From: Rhizorhabdus histidinilytica
GTDB taxonomy: Bacteria > Pseudomonadota > Alphaproteobacteria > Sphingomonadales > Sphingomonadaceae
NCBI RefSeq assembly: GCF_900167915.1
Contig: NZ_FUYM01000001.1
Coordinates: 496,001-560,000 of the forward strand
Length of the DNA stretch: 64,000 nt
Direction: 5' to 3'
Shown: in pieces, positions 36,159 through 46,612 of the stretch
Layout of the letters: each line of letters starts with the position of its first letter
Position numbering within the stretch: position 1 is the first letter of the stretch
Translations under genes and position numbers: made by a program
The notes under the pieces: generated by a model
What the model saw: the letters and a program-made list of their open reading frames with translations, nothing else
Databases searched by the model: none
Told to the model about the DNA's origin: nothing

Positions 36159-37045
36159 TTATCCCAGGGCGGCACCGGCGAGAAGAGCGTCCGGAAATGG
36201 TCGACGAAGGCGTCGGCATTGGGCGCCCCGGCGGTGCCGCGCGGCTGCACCGCGTAGATGGCGACGTCGGTCGCGCCGCTGATCTCCGGCAGGATCCGGA
36301 CCAGCGATCCGTCGCGCAGCGCCGGACCGACGTCCCAGGTCGACCGCAGGGCGATGCCGAGCCCTGCGATGGTCAGCTCGCGCGCGACCTCGCTCGAATT
36401 GGTGCGCACCGCGCTTACCCCATCGAGCGCCACCGGGCCGCCGGGGCCTTCGAGGCGCCAGGGGAACTGGTGATCGGCGGCGAGCAGCCGGTGCCGGCCG
36501 AGGTCGGCGAGGCTTGCGGGCGTGCCCTGGGCGGCGAGATAGCCGGGGGCGGCGCAGAGGATGCGGCGATTCTCGGCGAGGGGGTGCGCGACCAGCGACC
36601 CTTCCGGCTGGGTGGCGATGCGGATCGCGACGTCGATCCGTTCGCCGAGGAGGTCGACGAAGCCATCGTCGAGATCGAGCGACAGCTCGATCCGGGGATA
36701 GCGATCGAGGAAGGCGCGGAGATAGGGCGCGACGTGCATCCGCCCGAACGAGGTCGGCGCCGAGACCCGCAACCGCCCGCCCGGCTGCCCGACCCGCCCG
36801 GCCACCCGCGCCTCGGCGGTGCGGACGGCATCGAGGATGTGGCTCGCATCCTCGTAGAAGCCCTGGCCGACATCGGTGAGCAGCAGCCGCCGCGTGGTGC
36901 GGTGGACCAGCGTCGCCCCCAGCCGCGCCTCCAGCCGGGCGAGGCGCTTCGACACCATCGCCGGCGATATGCGCAGCCGCCGGCCCGCGGCGGACAGGCT
37001 GCCGGCCTCGACGATGGTGACGAACAGATTGTAATCTTCGTGCAT
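36155..37045 (-). CDS. LysR-family transcriptional regulator
   Basis: A 296-aa regulator from MHEDYNLFVTIVEAGSLSAAGRRL with the winged helix-turn-helix at about 5-62 (SPAMVSKRLARLEARLG). The effector domain follows (GRLRVSAPTSFGRMHVAPYLRAF), of the CrgA-like subgroup. The ATG at 37045 is preferred over an upstream one because of the family start and the GAGGGG before it. It overlaps mazG by ATGA and is divergent from a membrane-protein gene 88 nt away. The target is unknown. Confidence 0.9.
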   Translation of the reverse strand: MHEDYNLFVTIVEAGSLSAAGRRLRISPAMVSKRLARLEARLGATLVHRTTRRLLLTDVGQGFYEDASHILDAVRTAEARVAGRVGQPGGRLRVSAPTSFGRMHVAPYLRAFLDRYPRIELSLDLDDGFVDLLGERIDVAIRIATQPEGSLVAHPLAENRRILCAAPGYLAAQGTPASLADLGRHRLLAADHQFPWRLEGPGGPVALDGVSAVRTNSSEVARELTIAGLGIALRSTWDVGPALRDGSLVRILPEISGATDVAIYAVQPRGTAGAPNADAFVDHFRTLFSPVPPWDK

Positions 37046-37133
37046 CCTGCCCCTCTGCTGCCCCAACATCGGTTGCAATGCCATCGCTAATCCCGGATGA
37101 CGGGGCGGGGGTTGGCAGCAGCAGGGATCGGCG

Positions 37134-38621
37134 GTGCTTCAGCGATGGCTGTTCCATCTGGGCTGCGTGCTGGCGCTGGCCTGGCCCGCCTTCGTCAATG
37201 GGCAGCCCTTCTATTTCCCCGACAGCACCGCCTATGTCCGCGCCGCCGACAGCGCCGCCTACATCTTCTCGGGCGAGCGCATCCGCACCGAATGGACCGA
37301 GCATTATCGCCGCTCGCTCGACCCCGAGGGCAAGGCGCGCGATTCCGACCGCCATGTCGGCGCCCGCGGCAACGACCTTGCCACCGAGAGTATCATGGCC
37401 GGCCGATCGCCTTATTTCGGGGCGCTGCTGTGGCTCAGCTACCTGCTCAGCCGCTTCTGGCTGTTCGTCGTCGCGCAGGCGGCGATCGCCTATTGGCTGA
37501 TCCGGATCACGCTCCGCCTGTTCGATCTCGCCCGGCCGGCGATCGTCGCCGGCACCGTGCTGCTGCTGTCGGCGGTCACCGCCTTGCCCTATTTCACCGG
37601 CCTGCTGATGCCCGACCTGCTCGCCGCGATCGGCATCCTCGCCTTCCTGCTGCTCGCGATCGACCGGGGGCGGTTGGCGCGGGGCGAGCGGATCGGGCTG
37701 CTCGCGCTGCTGCTGCTGTCGGTGATCGCCCACCTCACCCATATCCTGATCGTCGCGGCAATGGCGGCGGTGCTGGCGATCTGGGCGCTGGCGCGGCGCT
37801 GGCCGCGCGCGCGGACCGCCGCGCCGATCGTGCCGACGCTGCTGATCCTCGCCGCCGGGGTCGGATCGGTGCTGGTCACCTCGGCCGTGGTCGAGCAGGT
37901 GTTCGGCCGCAAGCCGCTGCTCGTCCCGCTGCTCACCGCGCGCTTCATGGCGGACGGGCCCGGCCTCGACTATCTGCGCCGCCATTGCCCGGAGGCGGGC
38001 TTCGCCGCCTGCGCCTGGGCCGATCGCGACCGGGTGGCGGCGGCGGACCTGCTCTGGTCGCACGATCGGGCGAAGGGCGGCTATATGTTCGCCGACGCCG
38101 CGACCCGCCGGGCGCTGTCGGCCGAGGACAAGGCGTTCGCCCTGGCGGTGCTCGTCGAGCATCCGCTGGCGCAGGGGGCGGCGATCGCCCGCAACGGCTG
38201 GTGGCAGGCGATCGCGGTGGAGGCCGACCTGCTCAACTATTCCTGCGCCGCCGGCCCGCATTGCTGGCCGGCGCTGCCGCCGCGCGAGCGGGCGGCGTTG
38301 CGGGCCAGCCTCGGCGGCCAGGGGCTATGGCCGCAGCCGGCGATCGCGCGGCTGCAGCAGGGCGCGATCGTTGTCGCGATCCTGCTGCTGCTGGCCTGGC
38401 TGGCGGTCGATGCGCGGCGCGGCGGCGAGCGGCGCGACGACCTGCGCCTCTGGCTGCTGCTGATCGTCGTCGCGCTGGCGGCCAATGCCCTGCTCGGCGG
38501 CGGCATATCTGAACCGCAGGCGCGCTATCAGGCGCGGATCGCCTGGCTGCTGCCGCTGGTCGCCATCATAGCGGGACTGCTCTGGCGCGGCGGCGGGGAA
38601 GGGCAAGCGACGGACGGATGA
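37134..38621 (+). CDS. Polytopic membrane protein, possible GT-C-like
   Basis: A 495-aa protein with a GTG start after AGGGA. About ten hydrophobic segments are spread over the chain (WLFVVAQAAIAYWLI, LLMPDLLAAIGILAFLLLAI, IVPTLLILAAGVGSVLVTS and others). A polar loop after the first helix contains FYFPDSTAYVRAADS, and a late EPQARYQARIAWLLPL resembles the acidic/arginine motif of GT-C glycosyltransferases. It is followed 31 nt later by a GT2 glycosyltransferase, which supports a role in lipid-linked glycan modification. I do not recognise a named family. Confidence 0.65.
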   Translation: MLQRWLFHLGCVLALAWPAFVNGQPFYFPDSTAYVRAADSAAYIFSGERIRTEWTEHYRRSLDPEGKARDSDRHVGARGNDLATESIMAGRSPYFGALLWLSYLLSRFWLFVVAQAAIAYWLIRITLRLFDLARPAIVAGTVLLLSAVTALPYFTGLLMPDLLAAIGILAFLLLAIDRGRLARGERIGLLALLLLSVIAHLTHILIVAAMAAVLAIWALARRWPRARTAAPIVPTLLILAAGVGSVLVTSAVVEQVFGRKPLLVPLLTARFMADGPGLDYLRRHCPEAGFAACAWADRDRVAAADLLWSHDRAKGGYMFADAATRRALSAEDKAFALAVLVEHPLAQGAAIARNGWWQAIAVEADLLNYSCAAGPHCWPALPPRERAALRASLGGQGLWPQPAIARLQQGAIVVAILLLLAWLAVDARRGGERRDDLRLWLLLIVVALAANALLGGGISEPQARYQARIAWLLPLVAIIAGLLWRGGGEGQATDG

Positions 38622-39545
38622 CAAGCCTCGCGGCCCCGGCTATCAGGCCGTCATGACGCTCGATATCGCCGTGATCCTGCCCTGCTACAACGAGGAAGCG
38701 GCGATCGGCACGACGGTCGCGGCCTTCCGCCACGCATTGCCCGACGCGCGCATCTATGTGTTCGACAACAACAGCCGCGACCGCACGGTCGAGGTCGCGC
38801 GCGCCGCGGGCGCGATCGTCCGGACCGAGCGGATGCAGGGCAAGGGCCATGTCGTGCGACGGATGTTCTCCGACGTCGAGGCCGACATCTATGTGATGGC
38901 CGACGGCGACGCGACCTATGACGCGGCCGCCGCGCCGGAGATGATCCGGATGATGCTCGACGAGCGGCTCGACATGGTGGTCGGCGCACGCAAGTCGGAG
39001 GTCGAGGCCGCCTATCGGCGCGGCCACCGCTTCGGCAACCGCATGCTGACCGGTCTGCTGGCGCGACTGTTCGGACGGACTTTTTCCGATATCTTATCGG
39101 GTTACCGGGTTTTTTCGCGACGATTTGTCAAGAGTTTCCCGGTGCTCTCGGCGGGCTTCGAGATCGAGACCGAGATCAGCATCCACGCGCTGGAGCTGCA
39201 GATGCCGGTGGGAGAGCTCGTCACCCAATATGGCGCGCGGCCCGAGGGATCGGCGTCGAAGCTGTCGACCTATCGCGACGGCTGGCGCATCCTCTGGACG
39301 ATCGCGACGCTGTTCCGGATCGAGAAGCCGATGCTGTTCTTCGGGGTGATCGCGGCGGCACTGGCGCTGTTCGCCGTTCTCCTCGCCATCCCGCTCGGCA
39401 TCACCTATCTCCAGACCGGGCTGGTGCCGCGCCTGCCGACCGCCTTGCTCGCCACCGGGCTGATGATCCTCGCCTTCCTCAACCTGTTCTGCGGGCTGAT
39501 CCTCGCCACCGTCGTGCGCGGCCGGCGCGAGGTGCGGCGGCTCGC

Positions 39546-40339
<794 letters not shown>

Positions 40340-40346
<7 letters not shown>

Positions 40347-41344
40347 AGCCGCCGCTCGCGCACCAGATGATAGAGGAAGACGGGCACGCCGAGCAGCGAG
40401 GTCAGCACCCCGAGCCGCAGCTCGCTGTCGGCGGTCGGGATCAGCCGCACCGCGATGTCGGCCGCGCTGAGCAGCGCCGCGCCGCCGAGCGCCGAGGGCA
40501 ACAGCAGCGCCGAGGGCGAGCGATCGGTGAGCGGGCGGAGCAGATGCGGAACGATCAGCCCGACGAAGCCGATCGCGCCCGACACCGCGACCGCGCCGCC
40601 GACTCCGATCGCGACCCCGGCGAGCAGCCGCCAGCGCAGCGCGCGCAGGTCGACGCCGAGCGTCCGGGCGGCATCCTCGCCCAGCGTCAGCGCGTCGAGC
40701 GCGCGGGCGTTCCACAGCAGCAGCGTGGCGCCGATCGCGATGCAGGGCAGCGCCAGCCAGAAATGCTCGAACGAGCGATCCTCGAGCGATCCCATCAGCC
40801 AGCTCATGATCTCCATCGCTGCGAAGGGGTTGGGCGCGAGGTTGAGCGCGAGGCTGATCCCCGCGCCGCCGAGCGTACCGACCGCGATCCCGGCGAGGAT
40901 CAGCGAGAGCGGGCTTTCGGCGCGCCGGGCGAGCAGCAGCAGCGGCGCGAGACCGAGCAGCGCGCCGGCGACCGCGAGCAGCGGCAGCGCCAGCGGATGC
41001 GCCTGGGCGAGCCCGAAATAAAGCGCGATCACCGCGCCGAGCGCCGCGACGTTGGAGGTGCCGAGCACCGAGGGCTCGGCGAGCGGATTGCGCAGATAGC
41101 CTTGCAGGACCGCGCCGCCGAGACCGAGCATCCCGCCGACCAGCAGGCCGAGCAGTGCGCGCGGCAGCCGCAGTTCGAGGAGCACGGCGCGCAGCACCGG
41201 ATCGCCGCCGCCCGCCAGGATCGCCGCGATCTCGCCCGACCCGAAGCGGGTCGGCCCGGTCAGCAGCGAGGCGAGCGCGAGCAGCAGCGCGGCGGCGGCC
41301 AACGCGGCGATCAGGATCAGACGCTTGGGGAGGGGGCTGCTCAT
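40340..41344 (-). CDS. ABC transporter permease, FecCD/BtuC family
   Basis: A 334-aa permease with about ten transmembrane helices. The family motifs RLPRALLGLLVGGMLGLGGAVLQGYLRNPLAEPSVLG and GFVGLIVPHLLRPL with its EAA-like loop are present. It imports chelated iron or cobalamin as a dimer. Its start lies 45 nt from the divergent binding-protein start, leaving no room for a cobalamin riboswitch. Confidence 0.93.
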
Positions 41345-41389
41345 CGGGGCGGGTTGACCCTAGCGGGCCCTTCTCCGAATGAGAAGCCG

Positions 41390-42226
41390 ATGCGGTTCCG
41401 AAATCTTGGCAAGTTCCTGACCGGGTTGGCGCTGGCGCTCGCGATAGCAGGGCCGCTGTCGGCCGCGCCGCGGCGGATCGTCTCGCTCAGCCTGTGCGCC
41501 GACCAATATCTGCTGCTGCTCGCCGATCCGGGCCAGATCGTCGCGCTCAACCGCTTCTCGCACGATCCGGCGATGTCGTGGGGCGTGGCGAAGGCGCGGC
41601 GCTTCCCGGCGGTGCGCGGCAGCGCCGAGGAGATGCTGACGCTGAAGCCCGACCTGGTATTCACCTCGGGCTTCGGCACCCCCGCGGCGCTGGCGGTGCT
41701 CCGCAGCCGCAAGGTGCGGCTGGTCGACATCGGCTGGGCCGACAGCTTCGCCAGCATCGAACGGACCGCGCGGACGATCGCCGCCGAGATCGGCCACCCC
41801 GAGCGCGGCGAGGCGCTGGTCGCGGCGATGCGCGCGCGGCTGAAGGCGCTGGGCCCGCCGCCGGGTCGCGGCCGGGTCGCAGCCTATTATCAGCGGCGCG
41901 GCTATCTGACCGGGCAGGGGACGCTGGTCGACGAGATGATGCGCCGGGCGGGGTTGGCCAATCTCGCGACCCGGCTCGACCGGCCGATGCTGTCGCACCT
42001 GTCGCTGGAGGAGATGGCGGTGGCGCGGCCCGATTTCCTGCTCGTCGAGAATGGCGACCAGGTCCGCGACAAGGGAACCGAGCTGCTTCAGCACCCGCTG
42101 CTTCGCCGCGCGGTACCGCCGGGACGGCGCATCGTCATCCCCGAGGCGCTGACGACCTGCGGCGGCCCGTCCTATCCCGATGCGATGGCGACGCTGTATC
42201 GGGGGATCGAGCGGGCGGATCGCTAA
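41390..42226 (+). CDS. Periplasmic substrate-binding protein (BtuF/FhuD-like)
   Basis: A 278-aa class III binding protein. The signal peptide is MRFRNLGKFLTGLALALAIAGPLSAAP. The mature start RRIVSLSLCADQYLLLLADPGQIVALNRFSHDPAMS is typical of BtuF-like proteins, followed by LKPDLVFTSGFG and the second lobe. I choose the ATG at 41390; a long open frame reaching 40367 is antisense to the permease. It faces the permease and ATPase genes divergently. Substrate could be cobalamin or a ferric chelate. Confidence 0.88.
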   Translation: MRFRNLGKFLTGLALALAIAGPLSAAPRRIVSLSLCADQYLLLLADPGQIVALNRFSHDPAMSWGVAKARRFPAVRGSAEEMLTLKPDLVFTSGFGTPAALAVLRSRKVRLVDIGWADSFASIERTARTIAAEIGHPERGEALVAAMRARLKALGPPPGRGRVAAYYQRRGYLTGQGTLVDEMMRRAGLANLATRLDRPMLSHLSLEEMAVARPDFLLVENGDQVRDKGTELLQHPLLRRAVPPGRRIVIPEALTTCGGPSYPDAMATLYRGIERADR

Positions 42227-42374
42227 TCGTCATGCCAGCCCTCGACTGCCTGCAAGGCAGGCGCTCGGGATAAACTTCAGCCGAAGGCTGAAGGCTGGCA
42301 TCCATGTCTGCACTCTCCCCGATGGTCATCTGGTTGATGAGAGACATGGACCCCAGCCTTCGCTGGGGTGACGT
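42226..42374. repeat. ~148-bp complex extragenic repeat, copy B (inverted)
   Basis: Reverse complement of the element at 12890-13037, conserved over nearly its full length including the nested hairpins. It starts right at the stop codon of the binding-protein gene and ends 7 nt before the end of a convergent gene. Confidence 0.85.
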
Positions 42375-42380
42375 GGCGGT

Positions 42381-43094
42381 TCAACGCGCCTCGCCGTCCT
42401 CGCCGCGATATTTGAGTTCGAGATAGCGGCCCTGGGTCGCCAGCTTGTTGAGATCGCCGCTGACGATCTGCTCGCTCAGCCGCGCCAACTCCTCGTCGAC
42501 GACCTGGAGGCCCTCGACCAGCTGTCGGTCGGGCGAGCTGCCGTTGCGTTCGGCGCGGCGCATCCCCTCGGGCACGCGCTTGTAACCCTCGACCAGCTCG
42601 GGAAGCTCCTCGGCCATCAGCTTGCGGAACTCGAAGGCGGCGGGCTCGCGCGGGTCGATCTGGGCGAGCTGCGGGCCGATCGCCTCCAGCTTGATGCCGA
42701 TCGCGTCGGCGAGCCGCTGGGCGGGGGCGGGAAGGGCGGGGCGCTGCGCCTCCAGCCAGCGTTCGGTCTGCGACGGCAGCAGCGGCAGCTCGCTCTTCGC
42801 CATCTGCTGCGGGGTCGGCTCGGGCGCTTGCGGCCAGCCGAGGATGCCGAAGAAGACGATCGCCATCGCCACCAGCATCAGGAAGAAGCCCCAGATGCCG
42901 AGCGGCGTGACGAAGCTGCCGATCAGCCCGCCCGCCAGCGCGACGCCCAGCACCGCGAAGAAGGCATATTTAAGCCGGCGGAAGAAACCGACGACGCGGC
43001 GGCGATGCGCCTTGATCGCGCGGGGCGTGGTGCGCGAGCGGATGCGTTCGAGCACTTCCTCGGCGCGGTCCATCGTGACGCGGCTGTCGACCAT
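42381..43094 (-). CDS. Membrane protein paired with TelA (XpaC-like)
   Basis: A 237-aa protein. A positively charged N-terminal helix (VLERIRSRTTPRAIKAHRRRVV) precedes two close membrane helices (YAFFAVLGVALAGGLIG, LGIWGFFLMLVAMAIVFFGILGW). The C-terminal domain is helical and charged (QLVEGLQVVDEELARLSEQI). It lies 16 nt downstream of telA. In many bacteria telA is preceded or followed by an XpaC-like membrane protein, which this resembles in size and topology; the sequence match is not strong by eye. Confidence 0.6.
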   Translation of the reverse strand: MVDSRVTMDRAEEVLERIRSRTTPRAIKAHRRRVVGFFRRLKYAFFAVLGVALAGGLIGSFVTPLGIWGFFLMLVAMAIVFFGILGWPQAPEPTPQQMAKSELPLLPSQTERWLEAQRPALPAPAQRLADAIGIKLEAIGPQLAQIDPREPAAFEFRKLMAEELPELVEGYKRVPEGMRRAERNGSSPDRQLVEGLQVVDEELARLSEQIVSGDLNKLATQGRYLELKYRGEDGEAR

Positions 43095-43110
43095 CGGCTG
43101 TCCTGCTATC

Positions 43111-44298
43111 CTATTCCAGCGCCTTGAACGGTTCGGCCTGCGCCTGGTTGGCGCCCTCGGCCCGGGCGATATAGCCGCGCGACTTCTCGACCTCGCTGGT
43201 CAGCGTGTTGACGGTCTGCTTCATCGACGACAGCGCCTCGACCTTGAAGCGGTCGATCGTATCCATCGTGTCGTAGATATTCTGGAAGGCGCGCTGCAGC
43301 GTCTCGATCGGGATGGTCGAGGCGGCAGCCTGCTTGTGGATCTCGCCGGTCTGGTTCTTGAGCATCGAGCCGGTCGACTCGATCATGTTCGCGGTCGTCG
43401 TGTTGAGCGCGGTGATCTGTTCGAGGACCAGCTTCTGGTTGGTCAGCGCCTGCGCGACCGTCACCGCGGTGCGCAGCGCCGAGACGGTGGTGGTCGAGGC
43501 GCGGTCGACGCCCTTGACCAGCTCGACATTGTTCTTCTTGACCAGGTCGAGCGCGAGATAGCCCTGCACGGTGACCGCCATCTGGGTCAGCAGGTCCTGG
43601 CTGCGCTGGCGGACGTAGAACAAGGCGGTCTCGCGGATCGTCCTGGCCTTCTCCGGATCGCTGCTGTCGAGTTCGAGCGCCTTGGCTTCAAGCTTCTCGT
43701 CGAGCTTCTTCGACAGGTGGATCATCTGTTCGAGCCGGCCCATCGCCGCCCACAGATTCTGCCGTTCGACGTCGATCGCGGCATTGTCCTTGATCAGCTC
43801 GTCCTTGCCCGAGGCGAGATTGCGCAGGATCGAGGAGATGTGGCTCTGCGCCGATTTGTAGCTGTCGAAATAATCGCGCATCCGGCTGCCGAACGGGATG
43901 ATCCCGAACAGCTTCTTGCGGGTGAACAGGTCACCCTTCGAACCGGGGTCGAGATCCTCGATGGTGCGGCGCAGTTCGGCCAGATCGGCGCCGACGCCGG
44001 TATCGGCGTCCATCGCGCGGACCGGGCGATCGAGGAAGCGGTTCGACTGGCCGGCCGCCTCGGCGATCTCCTTGCGGCCCATATTGCTGATCGAATCGAC
44101 GCGCTTGCCGAATTCGGGGCTGTTGACGTCCTGCGCCACCAGGTCCTCGACGAAGCCGTCGACCTTCTCGTCGAGCTTGGTGCGCTGCTCGTCGCTGAGC
44201 GGCACGAGACCGGCGGCCTTCTCCGGGGCGAGCACCTTCACCGGAGCCGGCGCCTGGAGCACCAGATCGGGTTCCTCGGTCGTCGTCGTGGTTGCCAT
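43111..44298 (-). CDS. telA: Toxic-anion resistance protein TelA-like
   Basis: A 395-aa helical cytoplasmic protein of the TelA/KlaA family, associated with tellurite and cell-envelope-stress tolerance. GIIPFGSRMRDYFDSYKSAQSHISSILRNLASGKDEL is the family hallmark, followed by coiled coils to the end (NTTTANMIESTGSML). The ATG at 44298 follows AGGAGACGAAGGGGC. It is the first gene of a two-gene unit with the membrane partner. The upstream gap carries a perfect palindrome that could be its operator. Confidence 0.88.
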   Translation of the reverse strand: MATTTTTEEPDLVLQAPAPVKVLAPEKAAGLVPLSDEQRTKLDEKVDGFVEDLVAQDVNSPEFGKRVDSISNMGRKEIAEAAGQSNRFLDRPVRAMDADTGVGADLAELRRTIEDLDPGSKGDLFTRKKLFGIIPFGSRMRDYFDSYKSAQSHISSILRNLASGKDELIKDNAAIDVERQNLWAAMGRLEQMIHLSKKLDEKLEAKALELDSSDPEKARTIRETALFYVRQRSQDLLTQMAVTVQGYLALDLVKKNNVELVKGVDRASTTTVSALRTAVTVAQALTNQKLVLEQITALNTTTANMIESTGSMLKNQTGEIHKQAAASTIPIETLQRAFQNIYDTMDTIDRFKVEALSSMKQTVNTLTSEVEKSRGYIARAEGANQAQAEPFKALE

Positions 44299-44428
44299 GC
44301 CCCTTCGTCTCCTGCTGCGTTGGTGGACGGAAGATGGCCGCATGAGGTGCATTATTCAAGCGATACGGCGGCCGTGCGTCGCGGCCATTCGGGCTGCCCA
44401 TTGCGATTGCGCATTCCAAAATCGTTAC

Positions 44429-44445
44429 ATTGCATTTTATGCAAT
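44429..44445. promoter_or_regulatory. 17-bp perfect palindrome, possible operator
   Basis: ATTGCAT-TTT-ATGCAAT, AT-rich in a GC-rich surround, 131 nt from the telA start and 240 nt before typA. The TGCAW5TGCA-like form recalls Fur/Mur-family operators of alphaproteobacteria, but the match is only by eye. Confidence 0.4.
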
Positions 44446-44531
44446 CGTTATTGCCGCATCAGCATTTGTCGAATCGGACGGCGGCCATCAAAGGGAGCGG
44501 GCCTTTCAGGCATCCTCTCCTAATGACTTAC

Positions 44532-44562
44532 GGGCTGGTTCTTCGGAGCCGGCCCTTTTTTT
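44532..44562 (+). terminator. UUCG-tetraloop terminator upstream of typA
   Basis: GGGCTGGTTC-TTCG-GAGCCGGCCC forms a 10-bp stem (two G-U pairs) closed by a C(UUCG)G loop, followed by seven T. It ends about 120 nt before the typA start, with no protein gene before it on this strand. Confidence 0.8.
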
Positions 44563-44684
44563 GTCGGCAGGCGATCGGGGCTGCCATTCGGATAAAGGTC
44601 GAAAGGGCGGAACGGCGCCCTTGTTGCATTGCGCCAATTCCGCTATGCGCGCGCCAGATTCCTCCAAACAGGACCGGATACTAT

Positions 44685-46508
44685 ATGAGCCTTCGCAACG
44701 TGGCCATCATCGCCCACGTCGATCACGGCAAGACCACGCTCGTCGACCAGCTTTTCCGCCAGTCGGGCACCTTCCGCGACAATCAGCGCGTCGAAGAGCG
44801 CGCGATGGATTCGAACGACCTCGAAAAGGAGCGCGGGATCACCATCCTGGCCAAGTGCACCTCGGTCGAATGGGAAGGCACCCGCATCAATATCGTCGAC
44901 ACGCCCGGCCACGCCGATTTCGGCGGCGAGGTGGAGCGCATCCTGTCGATGGTCGACGGCGTCATCCTGCTAGTCGACTCGTCGGAAGGGGCGATGCCGC
45001 AGACAAAGTTCGTGACCGGCAAGGCGCTGGCGCTGGGCTTGCGCCCGATTGTCGTCGTCAACAAGATCGACCGCCCGGACGAACGCACCCAGGAGGTCCT
45101 CGACGAGGTGTTCGACCTGTTCGTCTCCTTGGACGCGACCGACGAGCAGCTCGACTTCCCGGTCCTGTTCGCCAGCGGCCGCAACGGCTATGCCAATGAG
45201 GACCCGTCGGCGCGCTCGGGCACGCTCAAGCCGCTGTTCCAGAAGATCGTCGATCATGTCCCGGCGCCGAAGGCCGATCCCTCCGGCCCGTTCAAGTTCC
45301 TGGTGACGCTGCTCGACCGCGACAATTTCCTCGGCCGCATCCTCACCGGCCTGGTCCATAGCGGCACCGTCAAGATCAACTCGCCGATCCACGCGCTCGA
45401 TCCCGACGGCAAGGTCGTCGAGACCGGCCGCGCGTCGAAGATCATGGCGTTCCGGGGGCTCGAGCGCGTTCCCGTCGAAGAGGCGAAGGCCGGCGACATC
45501 ATCTCGATCGCCGGGCTGACCGTCGCGACCGTCGCCAACACCATCGCCGATCCGAGCGTCAGCGAGCCGCTGCACGCGCAGCCGATCGACCCGCCGACGC
45601 TGTCGATGCGCTTTGCCGTCAACGACAGCCCGATGGCCGGCCGCGAAGGCACCAAGGTGACGAGCCGCATGATCCGCGACCGCCTGTTCCGCGAGGCGGA
45701 ATCGAACGTCGCGATCAAGGTGACCGAGAGCGACGACAAGGACAGCTTCGAGGTCGCCGGCCGCGGCGAGCTCCAGCTCGGCGTGCTGATCGAGACGATG
45801 CGCCGCGAGGGCTTCGAACTGGGCATCAGCCGCCCGCGCGTGCTGTTCCGCGAGAATGAGCAGGGTGGCCGCGAAGAGCCCTATGAGACGGTCGTGATCG
45901 ACGTCGACGACGATTATTCGGGCACGGTCGTCGACAAGATGGCGCAGCGCAAGGCCGAGATGACCGACATGCGTCCCTCGGGCGGCGGCAAGACCCGCAT
46001 CACCTTCTCGGCACCGTCGCGCGGCCTGATCGGCTATCATGGCGAGTTCCTGTCCGACACGCGCGGCACCGGCATCATGAACCGGCTGTTCGAGAAATAC
46101 GGCCCTCACAAGGGCAATATCGAGGGCCGCAAGAACGGCGTGCTGATCTCGAACGGCGCGGGCGAGGCGAACAGCTATGCGCTCGGCCCGCTTGAAGAGC
46201 GCGGCATCCTGTTCGTCGGCCATGGCGAGGCGCTCTACGAGGGCATGATCATCGGCGAGAACGCCAAGACCGACGATCTCGAAGTCAACCCGATGAAGGC
46301 CAAGCAGCTCACCAACTTCCGCGCTTCAGGCGGCAAGGACGACGCGATCCGCCTCACTCCGCCGAAGCGGATGACGCTGGAGCAGGCGATCGCCTATATC
46401 GACGACGACGAGCTCGTCGAGGTGACGCCGAAGTCGATCCGGCTGCGCAAGCGCCACCTCGACCCGCATGAGCGCAAGCGCGCGAGCCGGGCCAAGGCGG
46501 CGGCGTAA
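44685..46508 (+). CDS. typA: GTPase TypA/BipA
   Basis: A 607-aa ribosome-binding translational GTPase related to EF-G, involved in 50S assembly and stress adaptation. G1 AHVDHGKTT, the switch-I ERGITI, G3 DTPGHADFGGEV and G4 NKIDRPD are present; the domain III/V region (ELQLGVLIETMRREGFELG) and the TypA-specific C-terminus with LTNFRASGKDDAI-like text (LTNFRASGG) follow. The ATG at 44685 opens MSLRNVAIIAHV. It has its own terminator. Confidence 0.96.
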   Translation: MSLRNVAIIAHVDHGKTTLVDQLFRQSGTFRDNQRVEERAMDSNDLEKERGITILAKCTSVEWEGTRINIVDTPGHADFGGEVERILSMVDGVILLVDSSEGAMPQTKFVTGKALALGLRPIVVVNKIDRPDERTQEVLDEVFDLFVSLDATDEQLDFPVLFASGRNGYANEDPSARSGTLKPLFQKIVDHVPAPKADPSGPFKFLVTLLDRDNFLGRILTGLVHSGTVKINSPIHALDPDGKVVETGRASKIMAFRGLERVPVEEAKAGDIISIAGLTVATVANTIADPSVSEPLHAQPIDPPTLSMRFAVNDSPMAGREGTKVTSRMIRDRLFREAESNVAIKVTESDDKDSFEVAGRGELQLGVLIETMRREGFELGISRPRVLFRENEQGGREEPYETVVIDVDDDYSGTVVDKMAQRKAEMTDMRPSGGGKTRITFSAPSRGLIGYHGEFLSDTRGTGIMNRLFEKYGPHKGNIEGRKNGVLISNGAGEANSYALGPLEERGILFVGHGEALYEGMIIGENAKTDDLEVNPMKAKQLTNFRASGGKDDAIRLTPPKRMTLEQAIAYIDDDELVEVTPKSIRLRKRHLDPHERKRASRAKAAA

Positions 46509-46523
46509 AGCCTCAGGAAAAAG

Positions 46524-46553
46524 AGGGCGTCGGAGTGATCCGGCGCCCTTTTT
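46524..46553 (+). terminator. Rho-independent terminator of typA
   Basis: GGGCGTCGGA and TCCGGCGCCC pair around GTGA and are followed by TTTTT, 16 nt past the typA stop. Confidence 0.88.
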
Positions 46554-46612
46554 CGTTTTCCCCCTCGCTTGAAAGGGAGGGGGATGATGGGCCTGACGGC
46601 AAACCCCAAACC

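Larger units (their letters stand above)
44299..44684. other. 386-nt gap between telA and typA
   Basis: No convincing protein gene. It holds, left to right, an AT-rich stretch around 44410-44450 with a perfect palindrome, a UUCG-loop terminator at 44532-44562, and the typA leader. The terminator faces right, so something transcribed on the plus strand before 44532 ends here, or typA is attenuated. Confidence 0.6.

Noticed and set aside
40367-41389. Upstream extension of the binding-protein frame
   Set aside because: Antisense to the permease; the signal peptide starts at 41390.
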